Source: Thalassococcus profundi
Lineage (GTDB): Bacteria; Pseudomonadota; Alphaproteobacteria; Rhodobacterales; Rhodobacteraceae
Length of the DNA: 64,000 nt
Assembly: GCF_003344785.1 (NCBI RefSeq)
Contig: NZ_QPMK01000014.1
Span: 1 to 64,000 of the forward strand
Direction of reading: 5' to 3'
Both the position numbers and the translations under genes were made by a program. The notes below the pieces were generated by a model that made no database searches, had not been told where the DNA came from, and saw nothing but the letters and a program-made list of their open reading frames with translations. This document shows positions 48,691 to 57,713 of this stretch, piece after piece. Each line of letters opens with the position of its first letter. Within the stretch, counting starts at the first letter, position 1.

Positions 48691-48831
48691 CATGCCTGCC
48701 ACCCGGATGGGACCATGGACCGCCCAACCGCGCCGCCCCGGGGCCCGGCGACAGCGACCGGCCTCCGCCGATGTGCCGATCCGCATCCTCCGAGGCACCA
48801 ACACCGCCAACCCGGGCGCACCGCCCTCCCA

Positions 48832-48897
48832 TTCTCCGATTCCAATAACCTCAGAGAGCACGAGAGACAGCGTCTCTCGTATCGGCCGCAGGCCGAT
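48832..48897 (+). repeat. Double-hairpin intergenic element, copy 3 (subtype A)
   Basis: The leader TTCTCCGATTCCAATAACC is followed by hairpin 1 ACGAGAGAC / GTCTCTCGT (48860-48880) and hairpin 2 ATCGGCC / GGCCGAT (48881-48897). It lies beyond the infC terminator and ends one base before the stop of the convergent molybdopterin-binding gene. The bases between the terminator and this copy (48691-48831) hold no gene I can support. Confidence 0.88.
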
Positions 48898-48898
48898 C

Positions 48899-49888
48899 CT
48901 ACCCCTCGCGCGGGCGGCCCCGCGACGGGATCTCCTTCAGAAGCCCCCCGACCCCCATCCGCGCGATGTCCATGGGCGTCACCGGCACGCCACAAAGCAG
49001 CCGCTCCATCACCCAGTCCGCGCCGTTCAGCGCCGGAGAGCGCGCGCAACCCGGCAGGCCCACGACCGGAACGCCCCGCAGATCGCCGTAGAACAACAGG
49101 TTGCCCGGATCGACCGGCATGCCGAAGTGATGCACGACACCGCCCGCGGCGCGCAACGCCTCGGGCGCCACGTCGTCGATGTCCGAGGTCGCCGATCCGG
49201 TGAGGATGAACACCGCCTCTGCCCGCGCCTGGCCGATGGCCGCGGCCAGGTCCGCAACCTCGTGCCGCACCAGGCATTTCGGCGCGAGGTCGACGCCCAG
49301 CCGGTCCATGCGCTCGGCGATGGCGCGCTGGCCCTTCTCGCCATCCTCGGCGCCGATGACGGTCTGGATCAGCGCCGCGCGGCGGATCTGCACCGGCGCC
49401 AGCCGCAGCGCGTCCCGGCCCATGGCGCAGGCCCGCGCCAGCGCCTCTTCGGGCACGGCGTAAGAGATGATCTTGACCGTCGCCACCATGCCGCGCAGTC
49501 CCATGCGCTGCCAGGGCGGCACGGTGGCCACGGTGATCATCGGGTGGATGGCGTTGATCGCGTGGATCTTTTCCGCGTCGATCCCGGCCACACCCAGTGC
49601 TTCGGCAAAAAGATTCACGCGGCCCGTCGCCGCCTTGCCGATCCGCAGGTGCGCCGCCGCGGGGTCCGGCACCATGGCCGCCGCCAACCGCGAAGCCGCC
49701 TCGTCTTCGCCGATGTCGCCCGGCCCCAGCCGGGCCACGACAACCTCCGACAAGCCGCTGTCGTGCAGCTTTGCCACGTCCTCGGCGCTCAGCACCCGGC
49801 CCTTCTTCAGGCGCCCCTTAATCAGCGCCACGGAATGCGCCAGCACCGCGCCCTCTGCGGCATCGAGCGGAACCGCGCCGAAGTTCAT
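48899..49888 (-). CDS. Molybdopterin-binding (MoeA/MogA-like) protein
   Basis: A 329-residue protein with a MoCF-biosynthesis fold. It begins 'MNFGAVPLDAAEGAVLAHSV', like MoeA domain I, and later has the molybdopterin-binding stretch 'AEAVFILTGSATSDIDDVAP', with 'PGNLLFYGDLRGVPVVGLPG' near the C-terminus. Such stand-alone proteins accompany XdhC genes and help insert or sulfurate the molybdenum cofactor in xanthine- or CO-dehydrogenase-type enzymes. It overlaps xdhC by four bases. No such enzyme is in the window; the formate dehydrogenase uses a different cofactor form. Confidence 0.85.
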   Translation of the reverse strand: MNFGAVPLDAAEGAVLAHSVALIKGRLKKGRVLSAEDVAKLHDSGLSEVVVARLGPGDIGEDEAASRLAAAMVPDPAAAHLRIGKAATGRVNLFAEALGVAGIDAEKIHAINAIHPMITVATVPPWQRMGLRGMVATVKIISYAVPEEALARACAMGRDALRLAPVQIRRAALIQTVIGAEDGEKGQRAIAERMDRLGVDLAPKCLVRHEVADLAAAIGQARAEAVFILTGSATSDIDDVAPEALRAAGGVVHHFGMPVDPGNLLFYGDLRGVPVVGLPGCARSPALNGADWVMERLLCGVPVTPMDIARMGVGGLLKEIPSRGRPREG

Positions 49889-50853
49889 GCCCCGTGCCTC
49901 AGCACGCGGGTCACTTCGGCCAGGATCGACACGGCGATCTCGGACGGCCCCGCCGCGCCGATATCGAGCCCCACCGGCCCGTGGACCCGCGCGATGTCGT
50001 CGGCGCTGAACCCCGCCTGTCCCAGCCGCTCCGCCCGCTTCGCGTGCGTGCGCGTCGAGCCCAGCGCGCCGATGTAGAAACAGTCCGACCGCAGGGCCAG
50101 CTCCAGCGCCGGATCGTCGAGCTTCGGATCATGGGTCAGCAGCACCAGCGCCGTGCGGGTGTCGAGCCCCTCGGCGGCCACCGCCTCGTCCGGCCAGTCG
50201 TTCACCACCCGTTCACCCGGAAACCGCGCGGCGGACCCGAAGGTTTCGCGCGGGTCGATGACCACCGGATCGTAGCCTGCGATCCGCGCCATCGGCACGA
50301 GGGCTTGCGCGATGTGCACCGCGCCCACGACGATCATCCGCAGCGGCGGGTTGTGGATCGCGACGAAGGTGCGGCTGTCCTCCTCGAAGCCCGACCGGTC
50401 CATGCGGAACCGCGTCTCGAACCCGTCGCGGTGCAGGGTCCGCGCCTCCCGATCCAGATCGACCACGTAGGCCACCGGCTGCCGCGCCGCCCGCGCCGCG
50501 ACCAGTTCGGCCAGCAAGTCCTCGGGCAGGACATCGCCCACCGGTTCGACCAGCACCCGGATGGTGCCGCCGCAGGCCAGTCCCACGGCAAAGGCATCCT
50601 CGTCCGAGACGCCGAATTCCAGCTCGCGCGCCTTGCCCTCTTCGAGTGCCTCCAGCGCCTCGACGATCACCGCCCCCTCGACACATCCGCCCGAGACCGA
50701 GCCCTGGATCTCGGCCGCGCCCGAGATCGCCAACTGCGAGCCGACGCGCCGCGGCGCCGAGCCCCAGGTCTGCACCACGGTGGCCAGCACGGCGCCCTTG
50801 CCCTCGCGATGCCAGCGCAGGGCGGTTTCGGGGATATCGTCGAAAAGCTGCAT
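49885..50853 (-). CDS. XdhC/CoxI family molybdenum cofactor maturation protein
   Basis: A 322-residue cytoplasmic protein. The N-terminal XdhC domain reads 'VLATVVQTWGSAPRRVGSQL' and 'GSVSGGCVEGAVIVEALEAL'. The C-terminal Rossmann-like domain includes 'MIVVGAVHIAQALVPMARIA' and 'CFYIGALGSTRTHAKRAERL'. Members bind molybdenum cofactor and protect or sulfurate it for xanthine dehydrogenase family enzymes. It is coupled to the following molybdopterin-binding gene, and with the MoxR and CoxE-type genes nearby it forms a recognisable maturation set. Confidence 0.92.
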   Translation of the reverse strand: MQLFDDIPETALRWHREGKGAVLATVVQTWGSAPRRVGSQLAISGAAEIQGSVSGGCVEGAVIVEALEALEEGKARELEFGVSDEDAFAVGLACGGTIRVLVEPVGDVLPEDLLAELVAARAARQPVAYVVDLDREARTLHRDGFETRFRMDRSGFEEDSRTFVAIHNPPLRMIVVGAVHIAQALVPMARIAGYDPVVIDPRETFGSAARFPGERVVNDWPDEAVAAEGLDTRTALVLLTHDPKLDDPALELALRSDCFYIGALGSTRTHAKRAERLGQAGFSADDIARVHGPVGLDIGAAGPSEIAVSILAEVTRVLRHGA

Positions 50854-51025
50854 GGCAGATCCTCCTGTGCTCTAGGTAACGCGGCCGCAAGGGGCTGTCG
50901 AACCCTCCCTTGGTGCCGGCACCCGCGCCGCCACCGGGTCCGCCGCCCGATCATGCTGGCTCGCGCTGAAGCCCGCTCCGGATACCGGCGCGCGGCACGC
51001 GCACATTCGAGTTACTTCGGGCGGA

Positions 51026-52201
51026 TCACCCCAGCCGGGTGACGTCGTAGCCATAGAGCCAGTCGAACTGCGCCAGCATCCGTCCCGGTGCCAGCCCGCC
51101 AGCGACGCGCAGACCCAGGTGGGCCGCTCGCCGTATCACCGGATTGCGCAGGTGGTATTTCCAGGCATTTCCGTTGGCCGCCGCGATGACCCGCGCGGCC
51201 CGGTCGCGACGCCAGGACTGGTAGCGCCCCAGCCCCTGGTCCGCCGCGCCGGGGTCATAGGCCGCCGCCAGCGCCCAAGCGTCCTCGAGCGCGAGGTTCG
51301 CCCCCTGCGCCAGGAACGGCAACGTCGGATGCGCCGCATCGCCCAGAATCGCCACGCCCGGCCCGTGCCAGCGCGCTGCCACCGGATGCCGGAAGAGCCC
51401 CCAGAGCCCCGGCGCCTCCACCGCTTCGATCAGCGCCCGCGCCGCGCCGCCGAACCGACCGAAAGCCGCGCGCAGATTGGCTGGATCGTCCACATGGTTC
51501 CAGCCTTCTGCAGCCCACGCGCTGCGCTCCTCGACCGCGACGAGGTTGACCGAGCGGCCGCCTCGCAACGGATAACTCACCAGGTGCCGCCCCGGCCCCA
51601 TGTGCACCCAAGCCTCGGGCGGATGATCGACCGCGTTCGGCACCACCGCCCGCCAGGCCACCTGCCCGGTGAAGTCAGGATCGCGGGCGCCGTTCAGCAC
51701 CGGGCGCACCGTCGACTTCACGCCGTCCGCGCCAAGGATCAGGCGCGCATCGAGCGCCTCGCCGCCGCGCAGGGTCATCCGCGCCGGGGTGCCGGGGATC
51801 ACCTCCGCGACCGCCTGCCCCAGCCGCAGCGATACACCGCGTGCCTGCGCCGCATCGGCCAGCAGGTCGATAAGGTCGGCGCGGTGCAGGAAATGATAGG
51901 CCGATGCGTCCGGCTGCCCCGACAGGTCGAGCCGCAGCACCTGCGCTCCGGCGCGGAAATCGCGCAGCACCACCGCCTGCCCGCGCAGACCGACGGCGCG
52001 CAACCGGTCGCCCAGCCCCAACGCGTCGAGCACGCGCAACCCGTTTGGACTGATCTGCAAACCGGCGCCGACCTCGCGCAACGCCTCGGCGCGTTCCAGC
52101 ACCGTCACCTCGTGGCCGCGCGCGCGCAGGCAGAGCGCCGCCGTCAGCCCGCCGATGCCGCCGCCGACGATCAGGACCGGGGTCTGCGTGCTGGATGTCA
52201 T
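51026..52201 (-). CDS. FAD-dependent aromatic-type monooxygenase
   Basis: A 391-residue class A flavoprotein hydroxylase resembling salicylate hydroxylase or UbiH-type enzymes. The N-terminal dinucleotide motif is 'VLIVGGGIGGLTAALCLRAR', the second motif is 'ARLILGADGVKSTVRPVLNG', and the third is 'GPGVAILGDAAHPTLPFLAQ' with 'GANLALEDAWALA'. It uses NAD(P)H and O2 to hydroxylate a small substrate, which cannot be deduced. It lies between xdhC and dksA on the same strand but with gaps of 172 and 134 bases, so it is probably independent. Confidence 0.9.
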   Translation of the reverse strand: MTSSTQTPVLIVGGGIGGLTAALCLRARGHEVTVLERAEALREVGAGLQISPNGLRVLDALGLGDRLRAVGLRGQAVVLRDFRAGAQVLRLDLSGQPDASAYHFLHRADLIDLLADAAQARGVSLRLGQAVAEVIPGTPARMTLRGGEALDARLILGADGVKSTVRPVLNGARDPDFTGQVAWRAVVPNAVDHPPEAWVHMGPGRHLVSYPLRGGRSVNLVAVEERSAWAAEGWNHVDDPANLRAAFGRFGGAARALIEAVEAPGLWGLFRHPVAARWHGPGVAILGDAAHPTLPFLAQGANLALEDAWALAAAYDPGAADQGLGRYQSWRRDRAARVIAAANGNAWKYHLRNPVIRRAAHLGLRVAGGLAPGRMLAQFDWLYGYDVTRLG

Positions 52202-52240
52202 CGGCTGCCCTCCGGGCGGTCACTCGTGATGGCGAACGTG

Positions 52241-52266
52241 AAAACGCCGGGGCAGAACCCCGGCGC
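52241..52266 (-). terminator. Terminator after dksA
   Basis: On the minus strand CGCCGGGG / CCCCGGCG with a five-base loop is followed by TTTT (52244-52241). It lies 70 bases beyond the dksA stop. Confidence 0.8.
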
Positions 52267-52335
52267 TGAAAGGGCGGCGCCGTGGCGCTGCGCCCTTGCG
52301 ACGAACCGACCGGCGCACCGGTCGGTGGTCGCGGC

Positions 52336-52758
52336 TCAATCGTCGCGATGCACCTTCTCGCGGCGCTCGTGACGCTCCTGCGCCTCGAGGCTCATGGTGG
52401 CGATCGGCCGCGCGTCCAGCCGCTTGAGGCTGATCGGCTCGCCGGTCACTTCGCAATAGCCGTATTCGCCCTCGTCGATGCGGCGCAAAGCGGCGTCGAT
52501 CTTGCTCACCAGCTTGCGCTGACGGTCCCGTGTCCGCAGTTCAAGCGCGCGGTCGGTTTCCTCGGACGCACGGTCATTCACGTCGGGAATGTTGCGCGTG
52601 CTGTCCTGAAGACCCTCGAGCGTATCGCGCGTGTCGGCCATCAGATCCTGCTTCCAGGTGAGCAGCTTGCGGCGGAAATATTCCGTCTGACGCTCGTTCA
52701 TGAACGGTTCATCTTCAGCCGGACGATAATCGTCGGGAAGAAAAGACTCTGCCTTCAT
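52336..52758 (-). CDS. dksA: RNA polymerase-binding protein DksA
   Basis: A 140-residue transcription factor that enters the RNA polymerase secondary channel and acts with ppGpp. ATG 52758 follows GAGGGA and gives MKAESFLPDDYRPAEDEPFM; an upstream in-frame ATG adds only six residues. The coiled coil carries the conserved Asp/Ala tip in 'PDVNDRASEETDRALELRTR'. The zinc finger keeps one Cys: 'YGYCEVTGEPISLKRLDARP', with no CxxC partner after it. This one-cysteine form is typical of Rhodobacterales DksA. Confidence 0.95.
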   Translation of the reverse strand: MKAESFLPDDYRPAEDEPFMNERQTEYFRRKLLTWKQDLMADTRDTLEGLQDSTRNIPDVNDRASEETDRALELRTRDRQRKLVSKIDAALRRIDEGEYGYCEVTGEPISLKRLDARPIATMSLEAQERHERREKVHRDD

Positions 52759-52937
52759 CTTGGTTCCCTCTTTCACGCCGATATCCCCATGGTATTTCCT
52801 TCAGATATCTGGCACCCCTGCGCGCAGCATCTATCCGAAGGTCTGTATCTTGTCACTACACAATAGCGTCTTTTTATGGCGTTTTTGGGGAGTTGCCGGG
52901 CACAGGCCCAACCACGAAAAAGACGAGGACCAGGCGC

Positions 52938-53783
52938 ATGAAATTCGAAGGCACCAAGGATTACGTGGCGACCGATGACCTGACCATGGCGGTCAATGCG
53001 GCGGTGACACTCGAACGTCCGCTGCTCGTCAAGGGCGAGCCCGGCACCGGAAAAACCGAGTTGGCGCGCCAGGTGGCGCAGTCTCTGGGCCTGCGGATGA
53101 TCGAATGGAACATCAAGTCCACCACCCGCGCCCAGCAGGGTCTTTACGAATACGATGCCGTCAGCCGGCTGCGCGACAGCCAGCTCGGCGACGAGCGGGT
53201 CAATGACGTCGGCAACTACATCCGCCGCGGCAAGCTCTGGCAGGCCTTCGACTCCGAAGAGCGCGTCGTGCTGCTGATCGACGAGGTCGACAAGGCCGAT
53301 ATCGAGTTTCCCAACGACCTGTTGCAGGAACTCGACCGGATGGAATTCCACGTCTACGAGACCGGAGAGACGATCAGGGCCCGCCACCGGCCCATCGTCA
53401 TCATCACGTCGAACAACGAAAAGGAATTGCCCGACGCGTTTCTGCGCCGCTGTTTCTTCCACTACATCCGCTTTCCCGACCCCGAGACCCTGCGCCGCAT
53501 CGTCGCCGTGCACCATCCCGGCATCAAGGATGCGCTGCTGACAACCGCACTCACGCAGTTCTACGAGCTGCGCGAGCAGCCGGGACTGAAGAAAAAGCCC
53601 TCGACCTCCGAGGTTCTGGACTGGCTCAAGCTGCTGCTGGCCGAGGATCTGACGGCCGAAGACCTCAAGCGCGACGGCGCCAATGCCCTGCCGAAACTGC
53701 ACGGCGCGCTGCTGAAGAACGAACAGGACGTGCACCTGTTCGAACGGCTGGCCTTCATGGCGCGTCGTCAGGGGCGCTCATAG
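52938..53783 (+). CDS. MoxR-type AAA+ ATPase (CoxD-like)
   Basis: A 281-residue AAA+ ATPase. Walker A is 'LLVKGEPGTGKTELARQVAQ', Walker B 'VVLLIDEVDKADIEFPNDLL', sensor 1 'VIITSNNEKELPDAFLRRC', and a C-terminal helical lid follows. Such ATPases pair with VWA proteins (here at 56529) as chaperones for metal insertion; CoxD/CoxE of CO dehydrogenase are the closest functional precedent. It is divergent from dksA across 179 bp. The next 460 bp contain a repeat and an operator-like site but no gene. Confidence 0.92.
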   Translation: MKFEGTKDYVATDDLTMAVNAAVTLERPLLVKGEPGTGKTELARQVAQSLGLRMIEWNIKSTTRAQQGLYEYDAVSRLRDSQLGDERVNDVGNYIRRGKLWQAFDSEERVVLLIDEVDKADIEFPNDLLQELDRMEFHVYETGETIRARHRPIVIITSNNEKELPDAFLRRCFFHYIRFPDPETLRRIVAVHHPGIKDALLTTALTQFYELREQPGLKKKPSTSEVLDWLKLLLAEDLTAEDLKRDGANALPKLHGALLKNEQDVHLFERLAFMARRQGRS

Positions 53784-53900
53784 CGGATATCCTCGAGCCT
53801 GCACCGCAGGTTTGGCCTGGCGCGCCACTGGCGCGACCGACGCACAAACAGTGTCGTGTCAGCGACGCAGGTCCGGTGGAATCGCGCCCGGCCCCGCGCC

Positions 53901-53971
53901 CCCTTCTTCGGTTCTCAATAACCCTCAGAGAGCACGAGAGACTGGTCTCTCGTATCGCCCGCCAGGGCGAT
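53901..53971 (+). repeat. Double-hairpin intergenic element, copy 4 (subtype A)
   Basis: Leader CCCTTCTTCGGTTCTCAATA, then ACCCTCAGAGAGC, hairpin 1 ACGAGAGAC / GTCTCTCGT (53934-53953) and hairpin 2 ATCGCCC / GGGCGAT (53954-53971). It follows the MoxR gene in the same orientation, in a 460-bp gap (53784-54243) that otherwise holds only the inverted repeat at 54197. Confidence 0.88.
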
Positions 53972-54196
53972 CATGCGCTGCGCACGGCCGGCGCCGGCCC
54001 GCGTGCCGCTCCGCAGCGTTGCCCGCGCCCGGCCCAAAGCGCAGTTGTTGCTCAACTGCATCGCGCAACCTATTGTTATTCCACGCCTTCAGGCTTTTAG
54101 CCCCTGTCAGGCCGAAAACTTGTCGGGGAACCGGCTGCGCGATAGTCAGAAACCTTGGTTTCGCCCTATAGTATCCTCACAGTGGACAAAAAATCA

Positions 54197-54217
54197 TCGG
54201 ACACCTGAATTGTCCGA
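54197..54217. promoter_or_regulatory. Operator-like inverted repeat upstream of the GNAT gene
   Basis: Perfect 7-bp arms TCGGACA and TGTCCGA are separated by seven bases and end 26 bases before the GTG start of the acetyltransferase. Position and symmetry suit a repressor site or a leader hairpin; no regulator is adjacent. Confidence 0.4.
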
Positions 54218-54243
54218 GAACAAGAGCAGGCAGGCTTTACCCC

Positions 54244-54699
54244 GTGTCCCAACCGGAATCTCTCAAGGTCCGCGCCCTGCGCGGCACCGACCAGGCGGCA
54301 TGGCGCGCCCTGTGGACGGCGTATCTCGCCTTCTACGGCACCACCGTCAACGACCGGGTCTACGAGACGACATTCGCCCGGCTTCTGGGCCGCAACACGC
54401 GCGATTTCAACGCGCTGGTGGCGGAACGCGATGGAGAACTGCTGGGGCTGACCCACTACCTCTTTCACCGCCACGCCTGGAAAGTCGAAGAGGTCTGCTA
54501 CCTGCAGGACCTCTACGCCGTGCCCGAGGCCCGCGGCACCGGCGTCGGCCGGGCGCTGATCGAGGGCGTCTATGCCGCCGCCGATGCGGCGGGGGCACCG
54601 ACGGTCTACTGGCTCACTCAGGACTTCAACGACACCGCGCGGCGGCTTTACGACCGCATCGGTGTTTTGACCCCCTTCATCAAGTATCAGAGGTCCTGA
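54244..54699 (+). CDS. GNAT-family N-acetyltransferase
   Basis: A 151-residue acetyltransferase starting at GTG 54244 (MSQPESLKVRALRGTDQAAW). The acetyl-CoA-binding motif A is 'LQDLYAVPEARGTGVGRALI', and motif B is 'TVYWLTQDFNDTARRLYDRI'. It transfers acetyl from acetyl-CoA to an unknown amine substrate. Its TGA overlaps the DUF2927 start (TGATG), suggesting translational coupling to a lipoprotein gene. Confidence 0.9.
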   Translation: MSQPESLKVRALRGTDQAAWRALWTAYLAFYGTTVNDRVYETTFARLLGRNTRDFNALVAERDGELLGLTHYLFHRHAWKVEEVCYLQDLYAVPEARGTGVGRALIEGVYAAADAAGAPTVYWLTQDFNDTARRLYDRIGVLTPFIKYQRS

Positions 54700-56069
54700 T
54701 GCGTCGTTTCCTGCTTCCGCTCTACCTTCTGCTCGGCGCCTGTATGCCGGTGGCGCAGGGCGACATGCCCAGCCGTGCCGCGGTGGTCGACAGCTCCCTG
54801 CCGCCGATGAAACATTTCGCGGTCCCGCGCCCCGACCGTCCGGCGGCCTCGAATGCCGACGTGGCGCGCGATTTCCTCGACCTCGCCTTCACGCTCGAGT
54901 CGGGCCGCGAACTGCCGGTCTTCACCCGGTTCGAAGGGCCGATCCGCCTGCGCGTCACCGGCGCGCCGCCGCAGACCCTCGGATCGGACCTGCGGCGTCT
55001 GCTGCATCGGTTGCGCACCGAGGCCGGCATCGACATCGACTTCAGCCCCTCCTCGGACGCCCAGATCACCATCGAGGCGGTCGCGCGCAGCGAGATCCGC
55101 CGCGACCTGCCGCAGGCCGCCTGTTTCGTCGTGCCCAACGTGCGGTCGCTGGCGGAATACCGCAGCGCCCGCCGCACGCAAAAGGTCAACTGGACCCGGA
55201 TGCGCAGCCGCGACACCATCGCCATCTTCCTGCCCAGCGATTCCAGCCCGCAGGAGGTGCGCGACTGCCTGCACGAGGAACTGGCGCAGGCGCTGGGGCC
55301 GCTCAACGACCTCTACCGGCTGCCGGATTCGGTCTTCAACGACGACAACGTGCACACAGTGCTGACCGGCTATGACATGATGATCCTGCGCGCCTATTAC
55401 GACCCGGCGCTGCGGTCGGGCATGACCCGGGCGCAGGTGGCCGACCGCCTGCCCGGCGTCCTCGCACGGGTCAATCCCGCCGGACAGGGCCTGCCCGCCC
55501 AGCGCCTGGCACGCACGCCACGAGTCTGGATCGAAGCCATCCAGACCGCGCTCGGGCCGGGTTTCAGCGCGTCCGAACGCCGCGCCGCCGCCCAGGAGGC
55601 GCTCAAGGTCGCCAGCGCCATGGGCTGGACCGACCACCGCCGCGGCTTCTCGCACTACGCCCTCGGCCGGGTGCTGCAGGGCACCGACCCCGCCCGCGCG
55701 CAAGACCACTTCGCCCGCGCCGACAGCTACTTCGCGACCGGACCGCAGTCAGAGCTTCACCGCGCCTATGCCGCCTCGCAGCTGGCCGCCTTCGCGATCA
55801 GCCGCAACCAACCCGACGAAGCGCTGCTGCTGCTGGGGCGGCACATCGACACCGCCGCGCGCTACGAGAACGCCGCGCTGCTGGCGACGCTGATGCTGCT
55901 GCGCGCCGAGGCGCTGGAGCTCTCGGGCCGCGTCTCCGAAGGCCGCGAAGTGCGTCTGGACAGTCTGGGTTGGGCGCGGTACGGGTTCGGTCCCGACTGG
56001 GCGGTGCGCGCAAAGCTGCGCGAAGTCTCGTCGCTCAACCCGCTGAAACGGAGTCTCGGCCGCCTATGA
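54699..56069 (+). CDS. DUF2927 lipoprotein
   Basis: A 456-residue protein with a lipoprotein leader (MRRFLLPLYLLLGAC, lipobox L-G-A-Cys15), so it is probably anchored to a membrane facing the periplasm. Residues ~50-260 match DUF2927, including 'CLHEELAQALGPLNDLYRLP' and 'SVFNDDNVHTVLTGYDMMIL', which is reminiscent of a metallopeptidase-like HE motif (His-Glu-Glu). The C-terminal ~200 residues look like TPR-type helices. Function unknown. It is coupled to the genes on both sides by TGATG and ATGA overlaps. Confidence 0.85.
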   Translation: MRRFLLPLYLLLGACMPVAQGDMPSRAAVVDSSLPPMKHFAVPRPDRPAASNADVARDFLDLAFTLESGRELPVFTRFEGPIRLRVTGAPPQTLGSDLRRLLHRLRTEAGIDIDFSPSSDAQITIEAVARSEIRRDLPQAACFVVPNVRSLAEYRSARRTQKVNWTRMRSRDTIAIFLPSDSSPQEVRDCLHEELAQALGPLNDLYRLPDSVFNDDNVHTVLTGYDMMILRAYYDPALRSGMTRAQVADRLPGVLARVNPAGQGLPAQRLARTPRVWIEAIQTALGPGFSASERRAAAQEALKVASAMGWTDHRRGFSHYALGRVLQGTDPARAQDHFARADSYFATGPQSELHRAYAASQLAAFAISRNQPDEALLLLGRHIDTAARYENAALLATLMLLRAEALELSGRVSEGREVRLDSLGWARYGFGPDWAVRAKLREVSSLNPLKRSLGRL

Positions 56070-56233
56070 TCGTCATCGTCTCGGCCCTGCTGGGTGCGGT
56101 CCTCGGGGGCCGCACCGCCAGGAAACGCAACGGCAACCGCGCCGACATCGCGCAATACGCCGCCGGTTACGGCATCGCCTTCGGCCTGCTGGGCCTGATC
56201 CTGACCATCGTGATCGACAAGGCGACGCTCTGA
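56066..56233 (+). CDS. Small membrane protein, 55 residues
   Basis: The frame starts at ATG 56066, overlapping the DUF2927 stop. It encodes MIVIVSALLGAVLGGRTARK, a charged loop, and a second helix 'GIAFGLLGLILTIVIDKATL'. The two helices around a basic loop suggest an inner-membrane hairpin. It has the same codon bias as its neighbours. I know of no characterised relative. The next 295 bases before the VWA gene contain a 10-bp direct repeat ACGCGTCAAA (56396 and 56436) but no gene. Confidence 0.7.
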   Translation: MIVIVSALLGAVLGGRTARKRNGNRADIAQYAAGYGIAFGLLGLILTIVIDKATL

Positions 56234-56528
56234 GCGCTGTGGCGCGGCGCTCTCCTGTTCTGTCGCCCTGCTCGGCCCTTGCCGCGCCCGCCCGCCCGAA
56301 CGCGACGCGGCCGCCGTTGGACAGGCCGGACACCGCGCCGCTTCCCGCCCCGAATGACCCGCGACCCAAGGCCAGACCTCCCGCGCCAAAGCGTTACGCG
56401 TCAAATGATGCGTCTCGTTTCAGTTTAAATGAAAAACGCGTCAAAACGGGAAGCGGCCTTCGGAAAAGCACCAAAAACGCGCCCTGCGCCCCGTTCCCCT
56501 CACGCCCGATCCGCGCTACATCAGGCCC

Positions 56529-57713
56529 ATGTTCATCCCGTTCTTCGAAAACCTGCGCGCCGCTTCCGTCCCGGTCTCCCTGCGCGAATACCTGACCTTC
56601 CTCGAAGGCATGTCGCGGGGCCTCGCCACCTACGACGTGGAGGCGTTCTACTACCTCGCCCGCGCCGCGATGGTGAAGGACGAACGCCACATCGACCGCT
56701 TCGACCGCGCCTTCGCCCACAGCTTCAAGGGGCTGGAGCAGATCAGCGCGGCCGATGTGCTCGAGGCGGTGGACCTCCCCGAGGACTGGCTGCGCAAGAT
56801 GTCCGAAAAGCACCTGACCGAGGACCAGAAGGCCGAGATCGAGGCGATGGGCGGCTTCGACAAGCTGATGGAAACGCTGAAAGAGCGGCTCAAGGACCAG
56901 CAGGGCCGCCACGAGGGCGGCAGCAAGTGGATCGGCACCGGCGGCACCTCGCCCTTCGGCGCTTACGGCTACAACCCCGAGGGCGTGCGCATCGGCCAGC
57001 ACGAAAGCCGCCACCGGCGCGCGGTCAAGGTCTGGGACAAGCGCGAATTCCGCAACCTCGATTCCTCGGTCGAGCTGGGCACCCGCAACATCAAGGTGGC
57101 GCTGAAACGGCTGCGCCAATGGGCCCGCGACGGGGCCGCCGAAGAGCTCGACCTCGACGGTACGATCCGCTCCACCGCAAGTAACGGCTACCTAGACGTC
57201 AAGACCCGGCCCGAACGCCGAAACGCCGTGAAGGTGCTGCTCTTTCTCGATGTGGGCGGGTCGATGGACGACCATATCAAGGTGGTCGAAGAGCTCTTCA
57301 GCGCCGCCCGCGCCGAGTTCAAGCACCTGGAATACTACTACTTCCACAACTGCCTCTACGAAGGCGTCTGGCGCGACAACCGCCGCCGCTGGGGCGCGCA
57401 GACCCCCACCCACGAGGTGCTGCGCACCTACGGCAAGGATTACAAATGCATCTTGGTCGGCGACGCCTCGATGTCGCCCTACGAGATCGCCTATCCGGGC
57501 GGCGCCAACGAACACTGGAACGCCGAAGCCGGCCAGGTCTGGCTGCAGCGCGCGCGTCAGCAATGGCCCGACCACCTGTGGATCAATCCGGTGCCGGAAA
57601 AGCACTGGCAGTATACCCAGAGCATCGCCATGATCCGCGAGATCTTCGAGGACCGCATGGTGCCGATGACCCTCGACGGCATCGACCGCGGCATGCGCGA
57701 CCTGGTGCGCTGA
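56529..57713 (+). CDS. VWA-domain protein, CoxE-like
   Basis: A 394-residue cytoplasmic protein beginning 'MFIPFFENLRAASVPVSLRE'. The helical N-terminal half is typical of CoxE-type proteins. The VWA domain (~235-390) has a degenerate metal site 'LFLDVGGSMDDHIKVVEELF' (D-x-G-x-S instead of D-x-S-x-S). 'YYFHNCLYEGVWRDNRRR' and 'YKCILVGDASMSPYEIAYPG' are conserved in the family. Partner of the MoxR ATPase at 52938; together they resemble the CoxD/CoxE maturation pair for molybdenum hydroxylases. Confidence 0.9.
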   Translation: MFIPFFENLRAASVPVSLREYLTFLEGMSRGLATYDVEAFYYLARAAMVKDERHIDRFDRAFAHSFKGLEQISAADVLEAVDLPEDWLRKMSEKHLTEDQKAEIEAMGGFDKLMETLKERLKDQQGRHEGGSKWIGTGGTSPFGAYGYNPEGVRIGQHESRHRRAVKVWDKREFRNLDSSVELGTRNIKVALKRLRQWARDGAAEELDLDGTIRSTASNGYLDVKTRPERRNAVKVLLFLDVGGSMDDHIKVVEELFSAARAEFKHLEYYYFHNCLYEGVWRDNRRRWGAQTPTHEVLRTYGKDYKCILVGDASMSPYEIAYPGGANEHWNAEAGQVWLQRARQQWPDHLWINPVPEKHWQYTQSIAMIREIFEDRMVPMTLDGIDRGMRDLVR

